34,157 bases of DNA from Candidatus Hodarchaeota archaeon (GTDB lineage: Archaea > Asgardarchaeota > Heimdallarchaeia > Hodarchaeales > Hodarchaeaceae), in assembly GCA_016840305.1 (NCBI GenBank), contig JAEOSP010000457.1:1-34157 (forward strand), in the 5' to 3' direction. A program made the position numbers and the translations under genes. Shown piece by piece: positions 28,101-34,157 of the stretch. The notes beneath the pieces are model-generated. The model was given only the letters and a program-made list of their open reading frames with translations. It was not told the DNA's origin and did no database searches. How positions within the stretch are numbered: the stretch's first letter is position 1; each line of letters begins with the position of its first letter.

Positions 28101-31100
28101 ACTCCCGGATTACTGAAGGTTGGGGTTCCAAAATCAGTTCCATGATTATTATTTGAAGTAGCATCCTTTATCGTATCAACACCTCCACTTGACTCATCCA
28201 GATGCCATACTGCACTATATAGATCATCCCATACGGCATTCGGGTTCTGTTGATTTCCAATCGTTGAATTTCCGTAATACATTGAGATAATGGTATTACT
28301 TGATATTGAAATTCTTGGTATATTGATGTGAGCAATTAAATGTACATGGGTTTCATTGAAGTTCTGATCAAATGTTAAATCATGGTCTAATTTCCTTCCT
28401 ATTGTGTCATAAAATGCAATATCATCAGCATTGGCTTGAACATCTGTTTTTAAATCAGAATCGAAAAGATCTAATAATAATGGGAAGTTAAATATATCTT
28501 TATCTCTTGTATAGGTAATTTCCGCATATAGTTGAGTAATTCTCAATTCCACAATAGTTTCAGTTTGGTTATAATCAATGTATCCTCGTACTCCAATTTC
28601 TAGGGCTGAAAGATCATCCCAAGACCAAGGTTGTCCAGTGACAGGATTTGTATTCCATGTATCAGTGTAAGAATTATAACCAGTACTTGCCCAATGGCTA
28701 CTTCCATAGTAATTCTGAGTTGTAGGTCGCACGAAAACACGAATATTTGAATCAAATACCGACCCAGTTCCCGAAACTGTCCTTCTCCTCGCCCGACTAT
28801 GAAGAGTAATACTTGTAATACTTCCACCAAAATCGTTTTGTAGGCCTCTAAGTTTGTATGAGCTAGTACGATATGATGCATCAACGGAAGAATAGATACA
28901 AGTCCCATCATCGTCATATTCTATCTCATCGACGGCCAAATAATCTTGCACTGAATTAATACGATTGTAATGATTCCAAGTTTGTGTATAGCCAGGAGCC
29001 CATGGTTTCACATTTACAATCTCATCGGTTTGGCCTAGTTGCTGACTACCGATAATAATATCCTTATTCCTCCCATAATCCTCATTTAACCACCAATCGC
29101 TATTTTCTACTTCAGCACCGACACTATAGAAAGCATCAGGGTCAATTTGGTTTGTAAATTCAGTATTAATATGATCAACAGACAGTTCTTGTTCAATAAA
29201 ACGGATTTCATCAATTTTACCATCAAAATGATTGGTATTGTTTGCATGAGCACCAAGGGTGAATTGTTTAAGATTATTACTCGGAGCAAAGTCATCACAC
29301 CCAGAATAACTTTGGCCAAGTCCATAAAACTCTCTTAGGGAGGTATTATCGACTCCATTGATATAAATATTCCAAGAAGAGCTATCTAAATTTACCCCTG
29401 TATCGAATGTAATATAAAAGGAGTACCATGCAGACGGAACAGAGTTAAAATCAATACCTGCCGTTAAATGGAGACCATCATCATCGTCGTCAGCGGCAAT
29501 AAAATGTAGTAAACCATCTGTACCGTCAATATACAAAGTATATCCAGTGTATTCAATGCCATAAGGATGAATTTTATCAATAATAACATCAGTCGTAGAT
29601 ACCGAATCTCTGTAGAACCAACCAGAGATTGTAAAGAAAGAATCTCCTTTTAATTCGAGAACATCTATATCTCCCATTTCAAGATAATCATCCACTCCAT
29701 CAAAATCTTGCGCATCTCCAATCACTCCTGCAAGATCGTCATTCCCATGCTGATTCCCATGATTTGTATTTGGGGTGGAATCGGTATGAACGTTAACTGC
29801 AGAACCTTCGTCACTAACCGATTCACCAAGGTGCCATACACCAAGATAATCGTTCCAGGTTGTACTCGGACTATGATAACCAAAATCTCCTTGATTTCCA
29901 TAATACATACTTAATGTTGTGTCAACACTTGCGTATAGCGTATCGACTTGAACCCAAACACGTAAATGGGCATGAGTGTCGTTGAATAACTGGTTCCATT
30001 CTTCTATATCATAATAAAGCTCCGTATTTGTGCCTTGATTTTTGAATACGAGATTATTCCCACCGTTCTGAATTCTTCCATCTTTACGTAAATCAGTGTC
30101 ATAAATATCGAACAACACATTAATTTGTGAGAGATCACTACTTCCAGAGACTTTTGTATTATCAATCACTAGATCTTTTCTAAATCGGTATGGTTCTGCT
30201 GAAGAAGGTTCTTCTAGATCTCCTACTGAATAGAAAGAATAAGGAGAATATTGATTGTTGAATTCTGTACCTATCCAATTTGCTGAGCGAGCAACATCTG
30301 AAAGCCGTGCTTCGTCAATTTTTCCATCATAATGCCGATCATCAGCTCCAGTATTTACATTGGCCAAAATAACAGGTAAAGACGAATCATCAAGAGAATC
30401 TCCATCTTTAAAATAACTGTTACTATCTTGTAATCCGTCAATATACAAATAAATTCTTTCTGAAGTACTATCCCATGTAAAAGCTACATGATGCCATGTG
30501 CCAGTTGTAAAAGTTGTAGCAGAATCTCTACTTAAGGCTACAGATCCTCCACCACCATCTGTTGATAATCGGACTCTTAATCTATCGTTTGAACCACTAC
30601 TGACTACTGCTAATGACATTATATGCTCTGATGTAGTTCCAGACGGCGATTTACAAATAATACGATCATCACCAGTTGTGTCATGGAAAATCCATGCTTG
30701 AGCAGTAACACCAGGCCAAAAATTGGAACCAACATCTCCAACATTAATAAAATCATTTGATCCATCAAAATCTATACTACCGTCAAATATCCCGTCTACT
30801 TGATCAGAACTTGTCATAAGCCCTGCTGATGATCCATCGTTATTATTTGCTGTGCTATCGAAGATTGTTCCTGTTGGATCTTCACTGAGGTGATATACGC
30901 CCTCATAATTATTAGACCATACTCCAATTGGATTAGCTTGATTAGAAATTGTATCGTTACCGAAGTACATAGATATCGTAGTATCTGTTGAACTTGCTAG
31001 ATCTGTTTTAACCCATGCTACTAATCGGGGTATTTCCTGTTCAAAGCTTTCAATTTCATGATCAAGTTTATTTCCACTAGAATCAGTAAAAATAATATCA

Positions 31101-31516
31101 TAGCCAGTTGATTGACGAACACCGAATAGATCTTTATCTCCATATAGATCAATCAATACTGGGAAATCATTTAAATTAGCTAAGACTTTAGACGAATCTA
31201 TTGTTATATTTTTACGATAAGCAAAACCCAATCCACCCCATGACGGAAGAGAGAAACTTTCTATTAGTTTACTAGTAACTGTAGGGGATAAAGGTGAAAA
31301 AGATTCAATAGAAGCATCATCAAGGCGAGGAACTACGACTTTTTCTTTACTGGAATCTTCTTGTACAGATAAACCTAATCCTCGCATAAAATCAGCGGCA
31401 AATCCTTCAGCAACCTCCCCACCAGCAATATTAAAATTCATTATCACTACGAAAATATTCAAAGTAAGTATCAATAAAACAGTAAATTCTTTCAAACGGT
31501 TAATCTTGTACTGCAT
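22199..31516 (-). CDS. Giant DUF2341/LamG/Ig-repeat surface protein with cytosolic longin-like domain
   Basis: This ~3,105-residue type I membrane protein has a signal-like hydrophobic N-terminus (LLILTLNIFVVIMN). Three DUF2341 + LamG modules follow (LamG parts at about 204-410, 556-785 and 1100-1305; cores such as GVYHLSEDP, GVWHLGES and AVWHLDESS). About eleven tandem Ig-like repeats come next (about 1510-2647), then a further beta region, one membrane helix (about 2886-2910), a basic stop-transfer segment (RFIRK) and a ~195-residue cytosolic tail. The tail (about 2940-3095) has a longin-like pattern: GVVVSFFDQRHGPVPIIV, then LRISVMSFGFAL, then a long helix. LamG modules usually bind glycans or proteins; many Asn-x-Ser/Thr sites suggest glycosylation. 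The chosen start is ATG 31516, because GGTGAT lies 7 bases upstream; an in-frame ATG at 31537 is the longer alternative. It converges on the multidomain Rag-like GTPase gene. Confidence 0.87.
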   Translation of the reverse strand: MQYKINRLKEFTVLLILTLNIFVVIMNFNIAGGEVAEGFAADFMRGLGLSVQEDSSKEKVVVPRLDDASIESFSPLSPTVTSKLIESFSLPSWGGLGFAYRKNITIDSSKVLANLNDFPVLIDLYGDKDLFGVRQSTGYDIIFTDSSGNKLDHEIESFEQEIPRLVAWVKTDLASSTDTTISMYFGNDTISNQANPIGVWSNNYEGVYHLSEDPTGTIFDSTANNNDGSSAGLMTSSDQVDGIFDGSIDFDGSNDFINVGDVGSNFWPGVTAQAWIFHDTTGDDRIICKSPSGTTSEHIMSLAVVSSGSNDRLRVRLSTDGGGGSVALSRDSATTFTTGTWHHVAFTWDSTSERIYLYIDGLQDSNSYFKDGDSLDDSSLPVILANVNTGADDRHYDGKIDEARLSDVARSANWIGTEFNNQYSPYSFYSVGDLEEPSSAEPYRFRKDLVIDNTKVSGSSDLSQINVLFDIYDTDLRKDGRIQNGGNNLVFKNQGTNTELYYDIEEWNQLFNDTHAHLRVWVQVDTLYASVDTTLSMYYGNQGDFGYHSPSTTWNDYLGVWHLGESVSDEGSAVNVHTDSTPNTNHGNQHGNDDLAGVIGDAQDFDGVDDYLEMGDIDVLELKGDSFFTISGWFYRDSVSTTDVIIDKIHPYGIEYTGYTLYIDGTDGLLHFIAADDDDDGLHLTAGIDFNSVPSAWYSFYITFDTGVNLDSSSWNIYINGVDNTSLREFYGLGQSYSGCDDFAPSNNLKQFTLGAHANNTNHFDGKIDEIRFIEQELSVDHINTEFTNQIDPDAFYSVGAEVENSDWWLNEDYGRNKDIIIGSQQLGQTDEIVNVKPWAPGYTQTWNHYNRINSVQDYLAVDEIEYDDDGTCIYSSVDASYRTSSYKLRGLQNDFGGSITSITLHSRARRRTVSGTGSVFDSNIRVFVRPTTQNYYGSSHWASTGYNSYTDTWNTNPVTGQPWSWDDLSALEIGVRGYIDYNQTETIVELRITQLYAEITYTRDKDIFNFPLLLDLFDSDLKTDVQANADDIAFYDTIGRKLDHDLTFDQNFNETHVHLIAHINIPRISISSNTIISMYYGNSTIGNQQNPNAVWDDLYSAVWHLDESSGGVDTIKDATSNNNHGTDFGTPTFSNPGVDGTSIRFDGDVAVDDYISVTDDPSFRYDTFLTVSAWINPDVTSVWQTIISKMDGQTETLYFVLDTDTLYLGLDPVRVDWNTGVSVSSGTWTHVAFTYDGELIRIYKNGILSASTIGEGILSLESNSNPLYIGYNEGWANEIWDGFLDEIRLSRTARAIDWLKLAYLNQMPSSTLLSISSENDHAPPTVNDFGVEDPGDSQPSFWANVTDHDSTASSVTLSLNGTNHLMSQNGSGIWIYQPTGVLYEDYYDYQIINASDNVGNYLRIASMEKNITFNYDTVLPGVIDWEYYSGTKEFRANVSDTWGEIDTVIINVTYHENMADTGTLWAIMQNTTFGFINDTIIMIEGAINFVITLNDTYGNSFTSSEHPGFVANTPPEVSDLNFSQNYSSVVLPVTSNDTLYLLYNYSDVEFDTESGSEIRWEKWNDTHWNIQSAYNDLKNITAGALTRGAVWRVQFRPNDGKDFGIWYVSSNITIQNTIPIAISVDLSPSTPTTNSTLIADYSWLDIDIGDIETGSQVRWYRDNGNGSGFLLLFQYNNLLYIPENETTKGDQFYFTIRPGDGIGLGNTYTSPTITILNTPPALIVKINENLQPATVANDTDLIATYEYSDVNGDPENSSSLEIRWWRFNLTSGQFESYVNGTNTIPYTLTNTTELWRVDIWVNDGTEYSERTSSATISIGVQPNRAPIAIYVNLTSSNPVAGGSLYANYTYYDPDGDSESFTTFRWYRNGVHQPQFDGIRNLITATLVKGDNWTVEVRPQDNKNDYGDWNSSQPITILNTAPVVSTADVFPATNVYASNTLLINYQGTDIDEDTVVLISVVWLNGSQEIPELYNETEVPFSYLKKGEIWKYVIRIFDGTDWSQNKTSNAITVLNSLMIFDSVSLTGGTDTLDDVGIVALYSDLDGDSIDWGQTKINWTVEFASGGNTTVNGVLTLSNTIFAAGDTVTVEVTPHDGESLGVTWQPYRTRLIIGNAIPTILGKPNILGPDNTTDFYAFDELHINYSAIDPDVGESSALYNIDYDFDGYVVGAEYRWYRNDILISELNTPIVPITYLVRGDQWKASVKPRDRYGDFGSWVNSTPITITNSRPFISEFREVNSYTTSDTNLDIEFAYSDYDGDPINVTNTVIQWFNYSTLIVGTEKTVMSVEMVGNEYIVVVRLFSDYYIRGDNITVEIQPYDGIDWALQTNTSFGIIIGNARPFAFNVNLQPNGTDNPAYTIDNLNVSWSYSDPDNDLEVTSLAKIIWKNKGIPQPSFENQSSVLSDNISKGDVWTVEVFVFDGIEWSIDAKVSTPLIIENTPPIIISVEIKSDSGNISETFADTNLVIDLFDGVDYTDVDGDFILYFGTVTRWYRNGIYQPSYDNEVLLPSSALVKGDYWYIEVQITDDLSVYSLNQTSQNMTIVNKAPLVISVSLTGNEYTGFFVEDEDVSISISVFDIDTGDSELSYITWSVNGVYYSSYDNLRIIPNNATIAGDTWNATILASDGFANATSLVYFSLFIESRPMIHNFTAAIVKDEIDGTFRYTIEVTDSLNHDILLGRYDVYLNKSDSIVKTGFLDGNTTHWFFIFDLLDYADNTYFNTSAIITITTQSVIGVTTIESFNFTLIDGVAPRIKTTGGSSGVWYEKDTDPNPTNLTFYAAIEEYGSGVSSVVLYYYFNLVDSEGEGSTIRQEESDFIPVEMSYLRTEGETLIYSVSVEYIQDGNNYEPLFFVSTSDMTGNSNPNAFDIRNHPERIELISYQPGGLPPEILMLAGVAVFLIFIGAIVYVRFIRKPEIVGLDKELVITGIADIVDDDIFENIDQHTLGVVVSFFDQRHGPVPIIVIPEMLKDNYDKLVALSDRSFSGTGFSDDYETEVPSSYDFVLGHQLRISVMSFGFALERPEARGGKENLTINLLIQKDVFKLVSQFQDEIHKRVHEFHMLMVADSSDKNAIRIKANEVRKHVTKIILSYIEIYGSTELIEDEA
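23595..26985 (-). repeat. About eleven tandem Ig-like repeats within the giant surface protein
   Basis: Each unit, roughly 95-115 residues, opens with a linker like N-x-x-P (NTPPEV, NTIPIA, NTAPVV, NARPFA, NTPPII, NKAPLV). It continues with a Y-x-Y-x-D-x-D-x-D segment (YYDPDGD, YSDYDGD, YSDPDND), a strand W-x-R/K-N-G (RWYRNGVHQP, RWYRNGIYQP), a segment KGD-x-W-x-V-E-V, and closes with DG-x-x-x-x plus I-T-I-x-N. The DxDxD segments suggest calcium sites between domains that stiffen a long stalk. Copies differ by many substitutions, so this is an old expansion. Confidence 0.8.
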
Positions 31517-31523
31517 GAGGAAT

Positions 31524-31529
31524 ATCACC
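31524..31529 (-). promoter_or_regulatory. Ribosome-binding site that sets the start of the giant surface protein
   Basis: GGTGAT, a perfect match to the archaeal anti-Shine-Dalgarno, sits 7 bases before ATG 31516. The in-frame ATG at 31537 has no such site and would place this element inside the coding sequence. Confidence 0.6.
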
Positions 31530-31792
31530 AATAGCATTTTTGGGAATAAAATATCTCGTCATGAAATTAGGTACATTGAAGTCATCTGGTTCAACAAATT
31601 TCGTTTAGAGTGGTTCATTTAGAAATTGGCTGTATGACCTGTTACGAGGGTATTATTATGTGACTTCTAAGGAATTGATCCTAATAAATAACATCTAGAG
31701 AAAACTTCCGCAATGTTATACTGTACTTCTTCTAGAACTAATATATACCTTGCTGAATGCATGTCTTCTACAGAGAGAGATCTGGTAAGTAA

Positions 31793-34150
31793 TTAATCCC
31801 AAACACTGATTCGGTCTACTTTTTCAATGAAAGCCGAAGATAAACTTCTAGTTCGTGCTTTAAGGAGAGTTTGTCTTCCTTCCAGTGATCTAGTATAGAT
31901 TAGATCCATTTTTCCTACGTATTTCTCCCAGTATTGGCTAAACTCAACTGCATACTCTTTTTTTGTACCTAGTATTGTAGGTACAGCTAAATAGTCTTCT
32001 CGTCTGAAAATTCTACCCCAAATTGATTTTCTTTTGAGTATATATCGTGGGTTAATGATCGGGTTTAGTAGTTCTTCAAGAGCGTCTAGAAATATCGACT
32101 CTTCTCTTTTTGTACAATTCTCAATGCGACAATTCACTGCTCCCTGATAGTACTCATCTTTTTCTGTTATTAGTTCTACTTCATCTGGTTGGGTATGAAT
32201 TTTATTAGAATAAAACAATGATAAATACAATGCTTTTCCAACTTGTTTTAAGCTCCCTTTAAGCGGTCCATGTTTAATAAATAGCCAAGAAGCCTTTAAA
32301 AAATAAGGAATAAATATCAATGAGCCAATGATGACCCCTAGTAGTATCATAATGAACAATATCTCCAATTCTCCTCCAAAATGTACTCTACTTAATCCTC
32401 GAAGATACATAGCGAAGAAAAACAACGCAGCCATCAAACCTTGCCATAAAATTGCCGCAATAGTATTCATAAACACATACGATCTTGGAAGATTTATCGC
32501 TCTTGTTCTTACACCGTTAGTCAATCTATAATTTCTCTTTAACTTCAATGCTTGCTTCCAATCATCTACCATCTCTTCTCGATTAATAGCAAAAAATTTT
32601 GTTTCTTCATTGTATTCCTTAATTTCTTTCTTTGTTATTGGCGCTTTAGTAATATTTAATCTCTCGAGACCATTCTTTATGACAGGTTCGTCAAAAGCTA
32701 CGCCCAAAAAACCTTTAAATCGACGTTTCAGTATTTGATAGTCCCCACCACTTGTTTCATCATCAATCTGTAACCCGGATCTTTCTTTTAAGGACGGTAG
32801 ATCTAAGCAAACAAGATGCCAAATATTAGCTGTTTTATTTGGCTTTATTGGATCTATTCTGATAGCCCGACCCCTCATTTGGTTGCTAAGCATATAAGAT
32901 CCAACAAAAGTCGCTAGAATTAATGAATTTATGGAGGGTGCATCCCAGCCTTCTCCTAAGAGAGATTTCGTTCCAACTAAAATGTTCACTCCGCCTTGAG
33001 TAAAGAATTTTGTAATTAGTTCAACTCGTTTTTTCTTCTCTGCTCCGACTAAATTTACTTTCAGATAACTTGTATCGTGTTTTAGTTCATTGTATGTTAT
33101 TCTATCTTGATTTATACCCTCTCTTTCTAATATTTGTTTAAGTAGAAGCTGGCCAATTTTAGGTATAATTATAATTGAACCAGTTAATACTCCCAGTCTC
33201 AAATTAGAATTTTTATTTTTGCGGATTTTTTCAAATATTGGAATCACTCCGATTTTATTAATCGAAATTCTATCTTCCGATGATTTAGGGAAGTATTCTT
33301 TTCGTATGAAATCGGTTAGTATAACCATTCTCAATGAATTACCTAAATTATTTGATTCTAATTCAACAATCTCCACGATACTTTTTAATTTAGATAAGCT
33401 TTGTTTAAGAATCTTCTCTATGTCTTCGGCTCCTTCCAAATCTACTTTATTTCTTTCTATTGTTCCTAATTCCTTCAATCGGTTTTGAATTTTTACTAAA
33501 TATAGAGGTAAATCTTCCTTTTGATTATCAAATAAGATACCAGTAAGTAAAATTTCCATCCAACCCAATGTATTAGCTGGGAGATTCTTGGATCTAGAGG
33601 TAATTATTCGTAAAGTTTTTCTTGGAATAGACTTTCCAATACTATTGAGATATACTAACATACTCGAAAATAAGGATGGGTTATCAAGTATAGTTTCAAT
33701 GTGATCCATTGGATTTACAATCCAAGGATGATTAAGTAAATGTCCTGAAAGATCTCCTTCCAAATTTATCTGTTCAATGAACTTCCATACTCTTTCACGA
33801 AATTTAATGATTTCCTCAGATTCTTCTTGGGTAGGAGCTGAAAATAAAATATAATCCTGGTGATAGCAAAGATTTCTTTCCTTTACCAGTTCTGGAACAC
33901 TCACTTGAGTGTCCACTGGTCCGCACATGTTTATATAACGGTCCCACTCTAAAGGAGAAACATCATATGGAGGTGTGGCCGTTAAACTCACAATATTCGA
34001 AAGGGGAATTCTTCTGATCAGTGTTTGTAAGCTTGACCACCAGTTCTTCCTAAGATGATGGGCTTCATCCACAACCAATGTAGATAACTTTTCAGTTCTA
34101 ACGTAACTAGTAATTGTAGTGAAATTACTTCTTTTTGATGATCGGTAACT
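31793..34150 (-). CDS. SF2 helicase with two membrane helices, 5' part missing or frame-broken
   Basis: The fragment begins 25 codons before motif II (LVVDEAHHLRK) and includes motif III (SLTATPP), motif V-like GTKSLLGEGWDAP (about 368-380, counted from 34078) and motif VI QMRGRAIR (about 399-406). These place it in superfamily 2 DEAD/DEAH-type helicases. Motif I (Walker A) should lie about 60 or more residues upstream and is absent. An in-frame TAA at 34151-34153 closes the frame close to the window edge, so either the gene is frameshifted near 34120-34150 (an A5 run is there) or it is truncated. After the helicase core come two membrane helices (about 537-560 and 571-594) and a soluble C-terminal domain with YTRSLEGRQTLLKARTRSLSSAF. 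A membrane-tethered helicase suggests a defence or nucleic-acid uptake role, but this is inference. No start codon other than TTG 34078 is seen. Confidence 0.7.
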   Translation of the reverse strand, partial: SYRSSKRSNFTTITSYVRTEKLSTLVVDEAHHLRKNWWSSLQTLIRRIPLSNIVSLTATPPYDVSPLEWDRYINMCGPVDTQVSVPELVKERNLCYHQDYILFSAPTQEESEEIIKFRERVWKFIEQINLEGDLSGHLLNHPWIVNPMDHIETILDNPSLFSSMLVYLNSIGKSIPRKTLRIITSRSKNLPANTLGWMEILLTGILFDNQKEDLPLYLVKIQNRLKELGTIERNKVDLEGAEDIEKILKQSLSKLKSIVEIVELESNNLGNSLRMVILTDFIRKEYFPKSSEDRISINKIGVIPIFEKIRKNKNSNLRLGVLTGSIIIIPKIGQLLLKQILEREGINQDRITYNELKHDTSYLKVNLVGAEKKKRVELITKFFTQGGVNILVGTKSLLGEGWDAPSINSLILATFVGSYMLSNQMRGRAIRIDPIKPNKTANIWHLVCLDLPSLKERSGLQIDDETSGGDYQILKRRFKGFLGVAFDEPVIKNGLERLNITKAPITKKEIKEYNEETKFFAINREEMVDDWKQALKLKRNYRLTNGVRTRAINLPRSYVFMNTIAAILWQGLMAALFFFAMYLRGLSRVHFGGELEILFIMILLGVIIGSLIFIPYFLKASWLFIKHGPLKGSLKQVGKALYLSLFYSNKIHTQPDEVELITEKDEYYQGAVNCRIENCTKREESIFLDALEELLNPIINPRYILKRKSIWGRIFRREDYLAVPTILGTKKEYAVEFSQYWEKYVGKMDLIYTRSLEGRQTLLKARTRSLSSAFIEKVDRISVWD

Positions 34151-34157
34151 TTATAAA

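Noticed and set aside
29107..29338. Short open frames inside the giant gene on both strands (for example 28600-28917 and 29107-29338)
   Set aside because: They lie in other frames of a continuous 3,100-codon gene with recognisable domains throughout, and they show no protein-like pattern.
1..34157. Possible tRNA/rRNA genes, CRISPR array, insertion sequence or prophage
   Set aside because: Reading of intergenic stretches showed no cloverleaf-like or GC-rich RNA block, no regularly spaced direct repeats, and no transposase or integrase. A covariance-model scan could still find a small RNA.

Overview
The window looks like a piece of an Asgard (Promethearchaeota) archaeal genome. The bases are AT-rich, TATA-like boxes lie close to starts, and GGTGAT/GAGG ribosome-binding sites and GTG/TTG starts recur. 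Two Rag/Gtr-type small GTPases with the Rag-diagnostic HKxD G4 motif sit beside roadblock-like and longin-like domains, a combination typical of Asgard archaea. I cannot place the lineage more finely from sequence alone. I saw no rRNA, tRNA, CRISPR array, transposase or phage gene.

Left block (1-7311, all minus strand). An ABC-2-type permease fused to a CPBP (CAAX-protease-like) membrane domain runs off the left edge and forms a tight operon with its ATPase. A 13-bp inverted repeat flanks the likely TATA box upstream. Next come a GPH-family (MelB-like) symporter, a PaaI-type hotdog thioesterase, a YkvA/DUF1232 membrane protein and a MarR-family repressor. The MarR gene is divergent from two tandem QueG/reductive-dehalogenase-like iron-sulfur proteins (7442-9527).

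Middle block (9739-17251). A small membrane-anchored extracellular protein is followed by a MinD/ParA-like protein with no P-loop lysine, which overlaps tail-to-tail with a two-TM von Willebrand A surface protein. Then a four-PAS histidine-kinase-like protein with a poorly conserved ATPase domain faces a nitroreductase and its small overlapping partner gene.

Right block (17583-31516), the most interesting part. Two successive convergent pairs each hold one longin-like protein and one Rag-like GTPase. The first pair is a longin plus winged-helix protein and a Rag-roadblock GTPase. The second pair is a 745-residue Rag-like GTPase with a duplicated C-terminal domain, and a giant (about 3,105 aa) surface protein. 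The giant carries three DUF2341/LamG modules, about eleven Ig-like repeats, one membrane helix and a longin-like domain in its cytosolic tail. My hypothesis is a transmembrane sensor that hands an outside signal to Rag-type GTPases through longin domains, a prokaryotic parallel to the longin/roadblock regulation of Rag GTPases in eukaryotes.

Right edge (31793-34157). A superfamily 2 helicase fragment with two membrane helices lacks its motif I region within the window, and its frame is closed by a stop 25 codons before the DEAH motif. From 9739 to 31516 the transcription units alternate strands as tightly packed convergent pairs separated by 170-440 bp divergent promoter regions.
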